64,000 bases of DNA from Siphonodentalium dalli (taxonomy: Eukaryota; Mollusca; Scaphopoda; Gadilida; Siphonodentaliidae). The stretch spans positions 125,817,450-125,881,449 of the forward strand of contig CP136069.1 of assembly GCA_032622095.1 (NCBI GenBank), read 5' to 3'. The stretch's first letter is position 1; every line of letters begins with the position of its first letter. This document shows positions 43,301 to 54,280 of the stretch, one piece after another. The notes under the pieces were generated by a model. It was given only the letters and a program-made list of their open reading frames with translations. It was not told where the DNA came from and ran no database searches. The position numbers and the translations under genes are program-made.

Positions 43301-45232
43301 CCTTAGCAGATAGACATCTGTCCAAGGGAATGAGACAGCTAGCAACCTTCGAACCACTGTCGAAGTTGTCCACATATGCCAATGCGTTCGCTGAGTTTGT
43401 GAGTTGACGAACCGTCTATTGAGAAGTGACTAGCTAACTGGTTCGCCAGGTGTACATGTCGTTATCCCATGGGGTATGAGACACATACATAGAGATGACC
43501 TTCTGTAAGCTTGTATACTCATCGGCCATATGCCTTCCTAGTTCAAGATGACGCACAAATATCATAGTTAGCAAATATTTACAATCGTAAGCTAGACACC
43601 GGAAAATGAATTGTTTGAAACGTTATGATTAGAGGGACCCTACTCCCAGGAAGTGGTGAATACTTTGTCGGTGTGAGCGACCTAGATTTATCAGACAAAG
43701 AAATGGAAGCTGGTCCAGATAATTATGGACGTGACGTGGCAAATCAGAATCTGTTATCGGGTAATTGTTCTGATATAACTATTTGGCGCACCACGCTTAC
43801 GGCCATTATCGGCGCTAAGTGGAGACTGGATTTCGAAATACCACATCGCGATATTAATAGTGGTTTTTCATCTTTCCAGAAGGATAAGAGCTATGTTATG
43901 CGTGTTGATACCTTCAAGTTGAACTAGTAGATGGTTTATGTACAGTTTCGTCCATACATACCGATATTATGACAAAAAGTTGAAATTAATATGTGAAAAT
44001 ATCGATTTCTTTTCAATTTCTAGCCGCCAATTTAGCAGCGATCTTGGCTGTGAGTATCAATTGCCAAACCCTAATGAATACTTCATGTCACTATTCCATA
44101 TCAACATGTAATGGTGGGTAGAAATCGCGAAACAATAACGCCCATCCTAAGAATGTAAAGGAATGTAGGCGTGTTTTCAAATTTCGGTCGCCATTTTGGC
44201 GGCCATCTTCGATTTGGAAAACCTTTTCTTGCATGAGATGTAAGGTAATTACTTCACCTCAGTATTTTCAACTCAACTGTACGCATGGATGGAGTTGTCT
44301 CGACAATAATGCCCAATGATGTGAATATGAGGGAATTTCGGTGATTTTTCAAAATCTGTCCGCCATTGTGGGCGCCATTTTGGATTTGGGGGACTTTTAT
44401 TTGGATATGGTACAAGGAAAGTTCTTCGCCTAAGTGTTCCCAACTTACAATAGTAAGCAGGTGTGGAGTTGTCATGACAATAATGCTCACTGATGTTAAA
44501 ATCAGCGATTTTCAGCGATTTTTTATTTCTGGTGGCCATTTTGGCCGCCATCTTGGATTTGGGTAAATATTCCTCGACTCAGGTATAAGAGGAATCCTAG
44601 CTCGAGTATCTCCTGCAAATATATATGCATGGGTGTTGTTATAATAGCAATAACATTCATTGATTCGAAACATAACATCGCGTTATTAACGGAGATTCGG
44701 CTTTGACCTATGATACCGGCATTTGGGAAATCGTGATATCGGACAAAAATATCCCGCAATGAATGCATATTATGGTCCCCATGTATTCGCCAATGACTCC
44801 TCTATATGATAAATGTATAACATGACGCAAAAATTCTAACATTTTCCCACAGAGACAAACGAAAGGTGGTAACATGACAGAAAAATAGCATAATTTCACA
44901 TTTCGGCGGCCATCTTGGCCGCCATATTGGATTCTGGTGTCGGATTTTTGGCTAATTTGTAAGGGTTGTATATTAGTATAACGAATCGAGCGGAAAACAG
45001 GACGGCGTGTGACATCATCTTTACTATAACGGCGACCAAAGATACCTGGTGCATTAAAAAAAAATGGCCGCCATGTTGGACGCCATCTTGTCTGGAGTCT
45101 CTGCGGCCACTTTTTTTTCTTGTTAACAAGTGAAAAAAATTAGAGGAGACCTTAAGGAAGAAAATTAGTGGGGTGAAGTTAAGTCCTGGGGGGGGGGGGG
45201 GGTGCAGAGGTTGACCAATATCTCCTGGACTA
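40309..45232. mobile_element. 4.9-kb palindromic (foldback) element with near-identical outer arms
   Basis: The ends TAGTCCAGGAGATATTGGTC (40309) and GACCAATATCTCCTGGACTA (ending 45232) are perfect inverts. The 3-bp direct repeat TAT flanks them (40306-40308, 45233-45235). The arms match over their whole length. The outer 1.1 kb each side (for example 41040-41280 versus 44254-44490) is almost identical, while the inner parts (41500-42700 versus 42800-44050) are clearly diverged. The centre is near 42770. Many CAAGATGGCGGCC/GGCCGCCATCTTG motifs recur along the arms. No transposase is recognised; frames inside are short. Related fragments lie at 12585-13790 and 46803-47177. Confidence 0.8.
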
Positions 45233-45235
45233 TAT

Positions 45236-46270
45236 GGGGTGTACCATTCCATCTGCCAATTTCAATTGGCAGGTGGTGGTTTGCTGTTCTGAATTTAGTT
45301 AATATAATTCTGTTTCTGCAGTCTAAAATATCTAGGTACTCGTCAAAAAATATGTCATGTTTGAAAATGCTGTATATTTTTCTCCTACTTGAGTTACTCA
45401 TACTTATTTTCCATGAATCTATTAAATCTCTTGTAAGGCAGCATCTAACACATTCTAAAAATTGACTAGCGGATGATAATGTTCCTGTTATTAATAACTG
45501 TGGCTGCTTACATTTATTAAGAATTTCCCGAACTGTTCTCAACCATTTAAAAGAGGTGTCTGCATTGTCGAGGAGTTTCAACGATAGTTTATACAGGGCT
45601 TTCCCATAGCGGGTTTCTTTCATGCTTAAAATTTGGTCCAGTATTTAATAATTCTCAGTAGTATTGTTATATTTAAAGGTAGTCTCCCGGATTCGCCATA
45701 TCCCATGCAATCTGGGGTTGATGGTTTCAAATTAAGTAAAAGTTTACAAAATTTTCTATGAATATTTTCAACTATTTCATTATCGCCAAAGCCCCAGACT
45801 TCACATGCATACAAAAGTATAGGTGTAACTTGTGCGTCAAATAAATCAAATTTATTTTTCACAGATAGGCAATTTGTCCTTGCGCGGGTTATCACGGAAT
45901 ACATGGCACTTGTTGCGTTTGCACATAAGGTTTGCTTTGCTTCTGCGAACTTTCCTGATTTGGTACGCGCAATGCCTAAGTAATTAAATGTTTTTTACTA
46001 TCTCGATAGTACTGCCATTAAATTTAAACTCCTTATTTTTTGGGTGACTTCGCTTTGAGATAAGTAAAACTTTGGTTTTGTCAACAATGACTTTCAACTT
46101 CCAGTCTCTACAGTAATCAGAAAATATATCAAGTTGTTTTTGCAGTTTCTTAGGGGTTTCTGCCATGAGGACTGTATCATCTGCGTAAAAAATAAGGAAT
46201 ATTTTCATATATGAGTTTAGGTTTTCTTCCATTTGGGCGGATATTTTGGTCAGGCCGATATAATCTTTTG
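45236..46270 (-). pseudogene. Minus-strand LINE reverse transcriptase, 5'-truncated
   Basis: Read from 46270 down: IGLTKISAQMEENLNS, then IFYADDTVLMAET (intact YADD at about 46176-46187), WKLKVIVDKTKVLLIS, LFDAQVTPILLYACEVWGFG, GESGRLPLNITI, and TKFRTANHHLPIEIGRW. The protein then meets the palindromic element. Frame breaks lie near 45984-45904 and 45626. The endonuclease and the N-terminal half of RT are absent, as expected from 5' truncation during LINE insertion. Confidence 0.8.
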
Positions 46271-46802
46271 GTGGGCGATTCCCACTTGTTTCTATGCGAA
46301 TATAGTCGATGGTAGTTCCGCTACATATATGTGTGGAGTTATTAGTGGTACGATGGCGACATGGGGTCTGCACAGTCTGCCATGTAATGTCAATTTTATA
46401 TGCAGATACCATATTGAAATTCTGGAAAGTAGGGGTTAATATCGCCACACTTCTGCGTGGCCGCGGCCCCAAACACTGCGTATAGAGGTTTCATTAAATC
46501 CTGCACTGTTCTGGTCTCTAAAATCCCGCCTAAAAACCATGCGTGGGTCCGGGCTGATTCGGATCCTAGCAGCTTCGGGCGGTTTTTATGCACGACACAC
46601 TGTCAATATATTTGGGCTGGTATTCTGCGATTCGGGGCTGGATTAATACGATTCCATATGATAACAAAGAACATTAATATTATTTTCGGGCTAACATTTA
46701 CTCCATGATGTCCACGCCATCATCATATATGTATTTGTATAAATGTGTATGTAAATATTACTCTCCCATGCGGAGGCATTAAAGATTATATATAGGATGC
46801 CC
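46271..46802. repeat. Dispersed repeat, non-coding
   Basis: 46310-46560 resembles 35635-35760. It ends in an AT-rich stretch with GGCATTAAAGATTATATA near 46776-46793, which looks like a retroposon 3' end. No ORF is supported. Confidence 0.35.
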
Positions 46803-47177
46803 ATGTTTGTCTCCACAGACAAACGATAGGTGGTGAAATGTCGACCATATAGCAAATTTTCACCGCCATCTTGACCGCCATATCGGCTTTTGGTGTCGGA
46901 TTGTTGACTAATTTGTAAGTGTGGTATATTAGCATAACGAATCGAGTTGAAAATAAAACCGCATGTGATATTATATATTTACTGTAATGGCGATCAAATA
47001 GCCCTGGCGCATACCAAGCAAATTTGTCGCCATCTTGACTGGAGTCTGTGCGGCCACTTTATTCTTCTTGTTAGCACCGAAAACAGTTAGAGGAGACATT
47101 AAGGAAGAACATTAGCGGGGTGAAGTTGAGTCCTGCATGGGGATGCAAAGGTCGATCGACCAATATCTCCAGGACTA
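46803..47177. mobile_element. Fragment of the palindromic element family, one end
   Basis: It matches the outer arm of the 40309-45232 element (AGACAAACGATAGGTGGT, AACGAATCGAG, AGAGGAGACATTAAGGAAGA) and finishes with CAATATCTCCAGGACTA, the same terminus. The opposite end is absent. Confidence 0.7.
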
Positions 47178-47841
47178 CTAACCGAGATATATATAGGACA
47201 GGACGGACGAGTCGGGAGTATAGACTAGAAACATACATGTGTAACACTTACCGGACGGGACACAAACATGAGCACGAAAGGACGTGCATGACCTGTTTGT
47301 TCCAAATAGCTATACATTTTCGGCCCACAGTTTCGTTCCACTTCATTAAAGACGGTCTTGTTTTCACGTCCTCAAAGTCTAGATATTTTCGGACTGGCCC
47401 ATGGCAAAACTGTTAAACATATATTACCGTTACTCGACGGTTATCAGTTTTTCAAACTCGACCAAAACGATATTGGGTCCAAAACGTTTGGTCATGCAGG
47501 GTGTCTATAAACCAATTAACCCATGCAGGTCCCAACACCTTTCGGTCCGAGCAGCTCTCGTCTTTTGTGAAGTGCATGGGACGAAAATTCAAGCCGAAAA
47601 TCTATTCACTCATAGCCGTTTGGACCAAGTGGGTCCCGTCCCCTCCCATTCCGCTTGTGTCCGGTCACGATCCAGTTATGGTTAGGTTAAGTGTCTCGTC
47701 CCGTCCAGCTAGTCCTCTCCAAGTTAAGGTCGTCCGATCCCGTCATGCCTCACACCGCTATATGACCAATCCCGGCTCGTCACGTCACGTTCCTTCTCAT
47801 CCAGCCCGGCATGCGTGGTCAGGGTTTGAATACCAGCCCGT
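47178..47841. other. GC-rich repeat, interrupted by the next element
   Basis: There is no gene. From about 47640 it contains GTCCCGTCCC, GTTATGGTTAGGTT and TGGTCAGGGTTTGAATAC, similar to 52758-52960 and, inverted, to 12370-12584. The foldback element at 47842-52751 is inserted in it. Confidence 0.45.
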
Positions 47842-47865
47842 TATGGCAAGCCGTTTTCACATTTT

Positions 47866-48490
47866 TGGGACTTAAGTCCAAATAGCGAATTGGACTTAAG
47901 TCCAAATGCCACATAATTGTGAATTCGGCGAGGAATTGTACTTAAGTGCAAATGAATTACACTTAAGTGCAAATACTGATATTTTCATCTATTTAGACTT
48001 AAGTCCAATTCCTCGCCGAATTCACAATTATGTGGTATTTGGACTTAAGTCCAATTCATTTGCACTTACGTGAAATTCAACTGTATAAGAAACACCCCCA
48101 TCAGATATTAAGCAGGTCCATCATTTGGACTTAAGTCCAATTAGTGGATTGATTTGGACTTAAGTCCAATTAGTGAATTGATTTGGACTTAAGTCCAATT
48201 CATTTGGACTTAAGTCCAATTATTTGGACTTGAGTCCAATTATTTGGACTTAAGTCCAAATATTCACTAATTTGACTTAAGTCAAAATCAATTCATTAAT
48301 TGGACTTAAGTCAAAATCATTTGGACTTATGTCCAATTATTTGGACTTAAGTCCAAATAATTGGACTTAAGTCCAAAATATTTGGACTTAAGTCCAATTA
48401 GTGAATTGATTTGGACTTATGTCCAATTCATTTGGACTTAAGTCCAATTATTGGGCTTTAGTCCAATTATTTGGACTTAAGTCCAAATGC
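47866..48490. repeat. Left array of TTGGACTTAAGTCCAA palindromes
   Basis: Roughly 20 or more units, many perfect, spaced irregularly by AATTAGTGAATTGATT or short AT linkers. Variants keep dyad symmetry: TTGTACTTAAGTGCAA and TTACACTTAAGTGCAA near 47936-47970 change both half-sites or nearly so. Confidence 0.9.
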
Positions 48491-49727
48491 TAAGTAGGAA
48501 CTAGATGACATATCTGGACATGCCATAAATGTATTTATTTTGACACATGGGCATGCATCCATGGACCTTTCCCTACTTACAGGGGCGTATGTAGCGTATC
48601 TATTTAAGACTGAGAACCAATTACTTTGATTCATCGTATCATTGATGAAGAACGGACGTATGAATTTGGTGCAAACTAGCGCTAAACATATTTGTATCAC
48701 TATCAGTTTCGGTGACCCTCACCTACCCTCCCCAATCGTATCACAAAGGTGACTTCCATTCCTTATTCGAATAGTTATATTTATGTCGAACAAAGGGTGT
48801 TAATTGTTGGGTGGCCACCATGGCACTCTTTACATACACCCGATCCCAAAATGGTCACTGTCCAGATGGGTTCAAATGCCATTTCTCAGCCCCCTGACCG
48901 AATTAGGTCACACAAATGGCGTTATACGAGCACAACTTGATCTCCAGCAGTTCGGGAGTGACGTCATTGGATGGTAATCATGTTGTGGAACAACATTAGA
49001 ATGCACACAGCTGGTTTCCGTTGTTAGCGACAGCGTCCTTATAGAAACGTCAACATACACAACGTATTTTCGTGCAATCGGCGGCGACCTCTTTCTAAAA
49101 GATCAAATGGTGCGCCCCAAATATAATTGTTTAAAGTTCAGTTTGTTAAGTCTGTAACTTGATTAAGCAACTGGAAGTTTGTTACTATAAAATATACGAT
49201 ATTCTTCCATCCGTGAGCTGGTGAATTTGCACTACCTATAATCGATATCGGTGCTATAGTCTAGACGAGTGCTAGTAGTGCTACTGGCTACTGCTCAACT
49301 TCAAGTTCATTCATAAACAACCAAATTCACATGACTGCTACATATACTCGTACAATTCAGTTTTTTTTTCATTTAGAACTTTACGCGAATCATAAGATTT
49401 TATTAGAAATCACAACATGGTCCATGCTATGATATTTTTCCTGCACAATTTAGAAATATAATTATAATATAAAGCGGACTATTTCGCTGTGCAGTCGTAT
49501 GAATACAAAACTTTCATTATCAGGTTTAGTCTCTACTATACATATAGGGGCCTGAACCCTAATTCCAGATTCCAGCATGCAATTTTCTGTTTGTTAATTG
49601 AACAGGTTCTGTTGCACATGCAGGCTCCAAAATAGCGTGTGTTCTGTCCCTTCTGTCATAACGAAATAAACCCATAAATTATTCTCTCAACTAGTAATGG
49701 CTGACAAAAAAAAACACACTTGCTGGC
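48491..49727. other. Interior of foldback element 2, non-coding
   Basis: I see no gene and no clear repeat in this stretch. It is ordinary AT-rich sequence between the left array and the inverted copy of the G/C-run element. Confidence 0.4.
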
Positions 49728-52041
49728 AGGGGGGGGGGGGGTCTGCAAAAAAAGTCCGTATATAGGGCCGGGGTGGGTGGGTGTTACAGAGGCCGAAAAA
49801 ATTGTGCTTGTAATTTTTTTCCAAATTTTTTTTTTTTCAAACAATTTACAAGTACTGACCATGTAATGTTGTTTGTAAGCATTTTAGTACCATGCTTGTT
49901 GGTATAGGGCTATATAGGCAGCTAAAGTGAATCTTTAGCCTCAGGTTTAGCAATATTCTGGATTTCACAGGATCCCGGACCACTTCACAGTGGACCACCG
50001 TAATAGCGTTCAGGAAACTTATGATCAACGGAAGAAATATTTAGTAACAAAATTAATATATTACCCAGTTGTATACCTGAATAAAAGTAATAAAACAAAA
50101 AAACTGTATCACAAATTGGATACTACATGGTGAATACTCAATGATGACTAGATATCATTAACCTGATTGTTGCATAACATGAAATTGAAAAGGGTATCTC
50201 ATAAATTTCTAATGTCTGAAATACTGTCTTGCATGTTCTGGCATGTAATCAAATTCATTCCTTCTGGTTATTTCTCATATTGAATGATTGCAAGTAATGT
50301 TAATTTGCAACAATTATCCAAATAAAACTGAATTGGTTATGATGAATGACCGTTACTATTTACTCAGCAGCTCAGACAATCCCAACTGAAGGTGACGCTA
50401 TTCTCATTGAATTTCCGAACTTTATCTTGGAGCTTTACTGCTCAACAAGACTAAACTAGAGGTGTGACTGTCCCAATGGGACTACAGATACCCCCCTGTT
50501 TTTAAAATACTAAGATGTTTCACATGTCAGTAAACATTTAGTTAAAATAATAAAATAACAGTTCCCATTGCAGGTGTACAACCATAACCCTAATCTTATA
50601 CCTATTGACCGAAAAATGTAGGAATAAAAGCTTAGACAAAATTATGTATGTTGCGAAAAAATTTCTAAGTCGAAAAAGGGGAATAACTCCACACAAAAAA
50701 TGTCGGACAGACATCATAATCGCAGGTGCACAGGTTCCCATGGTACTAAATATCAGTGCCAAGATTAAAAAACATTAATCGAAAAATGTAGAAATAAAAG
50801 CTCGGACAAAATTATGCATGTTGCAAAAAACAATTCTAAGTCGAAAAAGGGGGATAACTCCACCAAAAAATGTCGGACAGACGTCATAATCGCAGGTGCA
50901 CAAGTTCCCATGGTACTAAATATCTGTGCCACGTTTTAAAGAAATTGACCGAAAAATGTAGGAATAAAAACTCGGACAAAAGTATACATGTTGCGAATTT
51001 TTTCTAAGTCGAAAAAGGGGGGATAACTCCACCAAAAAAAGTCGGACAAACGTCATAATCGCAGGTGCACAGGTTCCCATGGTTGTTGATGTCTGCGCCA
51101 AGTTTCACGGAAATTGATCAAAAAACGACTGAGAAAAACTCCGGACAAATTTGTGTCCACGGACGGACGACGGACGGACGACGGACGGACGGACGGACAA
51201 GCTGACTCCAGTATACCCCCCCTAACTTCGTTGGGGGGGGGGGTATAACTAAAATACTAATTGTATACTGTTATCACTTACAAATAGATGAACAGACATA
51301 ATGTGATGCATTAAGATGCATTGAGAAATTACATTCTGGTAGGCATTGATGGTCATAACCCGTGATATTATGCATATTCGTCCCCCATTTCTGGTCCGTC
51401 ACCATGCCATAGGGCATCAAAATATGACAACCGACTCTTGAGTTATAATGCAAAATGTTTTTACGGACGGACGGCTCGAGACGTCAACTATATACCCGCC
51501 GACTAACATCTGGCAGTAAAATAACCATATCTCTATGTGTATACCTAACCAAAAACAATTCCCCTCCCCCACCCACCCCGTTGGATAAGACTAAAGAGTT
51601 CTTTGGTCATGCACAAATAATTGTGGAACGCCTGATCTGTTTACCACTATTTACACTGGCCAGTGTTCTCTGACAGACACAACACACTCGATATATTAAG
51701 GCTATAATGGGGTCTAGGGCGATTTGTGACATATAGTGTACCTACACACTGCTTTATTATTGTTGTTAGATACTGAATACACCAGGAAACACATGGAAAT
51801 ACAGTTTATTTTTCGTTTTTCTGATCTGTGTTTACCAATTAGTAAGGCAGTTAACACAGTTATTGAAGAATGGCTAAAAAAAACTCTGAAATTTTGATAA
51901 AAACATGAGAAAGGGGGGTTGGTCCCCAAAATTTTGGAGGAAAAAAATATTTTTGTGCACAAATGGGATGGTGGGTCCCTCGGGTCGAATTATTTTTTTT
52001 TTGGGCCCTATATGTGCAATTTTTTTCCAGACCCCCCCCCC
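49728..52041. mobile_element. Element with G/C-run inverted ends, copy 2 (inverted)
   Basis: The left end is a G run followed by TCTGCAAAAAAAGTCCGTAT. The right end is TGCAATTTTTTTCCAG followed by a C run. Blocks match copy 1 (27634-29236) in reverse complement. It carries an extra 50.03-51.33 kb segment that copy 1 lacks, and lacks copy 1's 289-bp insertion. Confidence 0.65.
50530..51245. repeat. 170-bp tandem repeat with GGAC microsatellite
   Basis: Units beginning GAAAAATGTAG(G/A)AATAAAA start at 50611, 50781 and 50951 (period 170). Each contains AAGTCGAAAAAGGGG, ATAACTCCA and ATCGCAGGTGCA. They are followed by GGACGGACGAC repeats (51167-51199) and a TATACCCCCCCTAACTTCGT end with a G run. 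The build resembles that of the 16025-17232 element: tandem unit, then GGAC tract, then a C- or G-run end. Confidence 0.7.
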
Positions 52042-52196
52042 ATGTTGCTGGGGAGAAATTCTTGTAAACATAATATAAACGAAACTGCATGTAGCATGTG
52101 CGTTGTCAAATAACAATTGAATCAAATCGTGAATTAATGTTACTTCATTCAATGATTCATACATACAGTAAGCATTTATTAAGATGTCAATTTGGG

Positions 52197-52640
52197 TTCG
52201 AACCATGTTCAATGATGCCGAAAACAAGCCACGTAGCAAAAGGGACGCAATTGTATGGCGTTTGACTGTCAATCAAGACTTGCAGGAATATATCGTTACA
52301 AAGAAGGGGACTATCGTTTTAAACCAGATGAATTGGACTTAAGTCCAAATGAATTGGACTTAAGTCCAAATCAATTCACTAATTGGACTTAAGTCCAATT
52401 ATTTGGACTTAAGTCCAATTATTTGGACTTAAGTCCAAATCATTTGGACTTAAGTCCAATTAGTGAATTGATTTGGACTTAAGTCCAATTTATTTGGTCT
52501 TTAAGTCCAAATGATTTGGACTTAAGTCCAAATAGCGAATTGGACTTAAGTCCAAATACCAAATATGGAGTTTGACTGTCAAGCAAGACTTGCAGGAATA
52601 TACCATTACAAAGAAGGGGACTATCGTTTAAAACCAGATG
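52197..52640. repeat. Duplicated 75-bp segment around the right iteron array
   Basis: GTTTGACTGTCAATCAAGAC...GAAGGGGACTATCG at 52259-52330 recurs at 52566-52640 with few changes, and each copy is followed by iterons. This indicates that the array grew by duplication of larger blocks. Confidence 0.75.
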
Positions 52641-52735
52641 AATTGGACTTAAGTCCAAATGATTTTAACTTAAGTCCAATTATTTGGACTTAAGTCCAAT
52701 TAATTGGACTTAAGTCCAAATAAATCAAAAATGTG
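52331..52735. repeat. Right array of TTGGACTTAAGTCCAA palindromes
   Basis: About 14 units of the same 16-bp palindrome as the left array, ending close to the right terminal inverted repeat. Confidence 0.9.
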
Positions 52736-52757
52736 AAAACGGCTTGCCATAGCCCGT

Positions 52758-53759
52758 AATGTTCCAGTTAGTTTTAGTGTTGGGGTTATGGTCAGGGTTT
52801 TTGGGTCCCGCCCGTGCTACATCTTTATGGTCATGATTAGGGCCCCGATCCGGTTATGCTTAGTTGTTGGACCCCGCCACACTCCACCCCTCGCTCCAAC
52901 GCTTCTCATTCCGTCCCGGTCGGGGTAATGGACCAGGATGCCGTCCTGTCACATCACCTCTTGGGCATATGATTGGAACATTGATTGAATGAATAACTGA
53001 TTACTACATGTAATCCGTGTGGACGGAGTAAGCAATCCGTTCGAACGGATTAGTAAATCGTGTGAACGGATTAGTAATCCATGCCGACCGATTAGTGTTA
53101 CGTGTGCACGGATTAAAAATTAATTTACAATGTCACCTCACTGGCTCCATCTACTTTTGTACTAAATATGGAGTTTTTATCGATACAATTCTGTGTTTGG
53201 AATCGACGGCGTGTTTTCTCCAGTAATGAAGTCTGCCAATCCAATATTAGAGACCTTTCGCAAAATCACGAATACGATTATGGACAGGTCAAAGTTCGAT
53301 CTTTATATACGCACGGGGTTCTTATGTGAAATGGAATAAACCCTACTCAGTTTAATTATGTGCAGATGTGTCAAGGATGTGCCACCGGTCCTGCTTAGGG
53401 ACGCTCTAACATTATCCGTGTGGTGTATAACACACGGACGTGAACATGGGATCTGATGTCAGAGACACACAATTCTTTTTACATATATATATATATGTGT
53501 AACTGAATATAGTGAGGCATATGCCGTCTCACCAATTAAACTTCATAAAAAATTGTGATGGTATCCACCTTACTATAGGACAATATATCCTATCCATAAT
53601 CGTAATATTGATTTTGAGAAAGTTCTCTAATATAGCGGTGCTTGGCACGAATATGTTGTTTATAGTCTGTTTTATGAGCTTTCGAACATTTCATCATATA
53701 ATTGCGAGGTTGAATTTCATGTAACTACAGTTCGTTCACAAGTCTCTGTCTATTTCCAG
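52758..53759. other. GC-rich repeat, ACGGATTA motif cluster, intron end
   Basis: 52758-52960 continues the GC-rich repeat of 47640-47841. 53005-53117 holds several copies of ATCCGT..ACGGATTA in both orientations (TCCGTTCGAACGGA, GTGTGAACGGATTAGTAATC, GTGTGCACGGATTAAAAATT). A related motif lies at 11948-12000. The segment up to 53759 is ordinary intron ending in the splice acceptor. Confidence 0.5.
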
Positions 53760-54280
53760 GAGCGATCTTTTGCAAATTGGTGAATTTTTCGCCCGTCCTG
53801 TGCATCATGGCGTCCGCCTATAGTCTCGTCGCTATATCCCATGAGCGTTATCGGGCGGTGTGTTGTGCAATTGAGCCACAGTTCACAAAACGCCAATGTG
53901 CTGTTATCATTATGGGAATTTGGGTTTTGTCATGGCTTGTCTCAATCCCAACTATCATAGAGTTCAACAACTACGAGGTGGTGGATGGTAACAAGACATT
54001 CACATCCTGTCGAAGTGGATCGGACCCCTACGAATTCTCGATTCTCAACGGATTCTTCGTGACTTTAGTTTCATACGTCATCCCTCTCGTGATAATCGTC
54101 CTCAACTACACGAGAATCGCACTCTTCGCAGCACAACAATCGACCAAGGAAAAGAAAAATCCACACGCTTTGAGGTCCATCATTTCCAAAGGTCGGAAGA
54201 AAATCGTCAAAATGATGGCCATAATCACAGCAATGTTTTCGATTTCCTGGTTGCCTTATTTCCTAATTTTAACAATATCG
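53760..54280 (+). CDS. GPCR exon encoding TM3-TM6
   Basis: It starts after TATTTCCAG and ends before GTAAGT (phase 0). In order: FCKLVNF with the TM3 disulfide Cys; SLVAISHERYRAV, an ERY version of the DRY motif; TM4 with WVLSWLVSIP; a second extracellular loop with a glycosylation site (GNKT) and Cys (FTSCRSG); TM5 with SYVIPLVIIVLNY, including its proline; a basic third intracellular loop (STKEKKNPH, SKGRKKIVKMM); and TM6 FSISWLPYF, where SWLP replaces the usual CWxP. The overall pattern suggests a neuropeptide or peptide-hormone receptor of the plasma membrane. I cannot name the ligand. Confidence 0.92.

Larger units (their letters stand above)
47842..52751. mobile_element. Foldback DNA transposon with TTGGACTTAAGTCCAA iterons (copy type 2)
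   Basis: The terminal inverted repeats begin TATGGCAAGCCGTTTTCACA. The 6-bp direct repeat GCCCGT flanks the element (47836-47841 and 52752-52757). Long arrays of the 16-bp palindrome TTGGACTTAAGTCCAA fill both subterminal regions. The interior contains non-coding sequence and an inverted copy of the 27.6-kb element. The layout is the same as the element at 14580-18256: TAY termini, 6-bp duplication, subterminal palindrome arrays. The iteron sequence is wholly different. No transposase is seen. Confidence 0.8.
11800..53759 (+). other. GPCR intron 1 (about 42 kb), filled with mobile elements
   Basis: The donor is GTATGT at 11800. The acceptor is a pyrimidine-rich TATTTCCAG ending at 53759. Phase 1 is conserved across the junction, and the joined codon is GGA. 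Most of the space is accounted for by the mobile elements listed here. I found no convincing host exon inside it. An alternative is that the two exon groups belong to different genes, but the phase match and the TM order (1-2, then 3-6, then 7) argue strongly for one gene. Confidence 0.75.

Noticed and set aside
43625-43927. 100-codon frame near the inner right arm of the palindrome
   Set aside because: No recognisable motif, and the opposite arm's counterpart is not open. Probably chance.
47866-48490. Regularly repeated palindromes looking like a CRISPR array
   Set aside because: The genome is eukaryotic, the linkers are repetitive rather than unique spacers, there are no cas genes, and the array mirrors one at the other end of a transposon.
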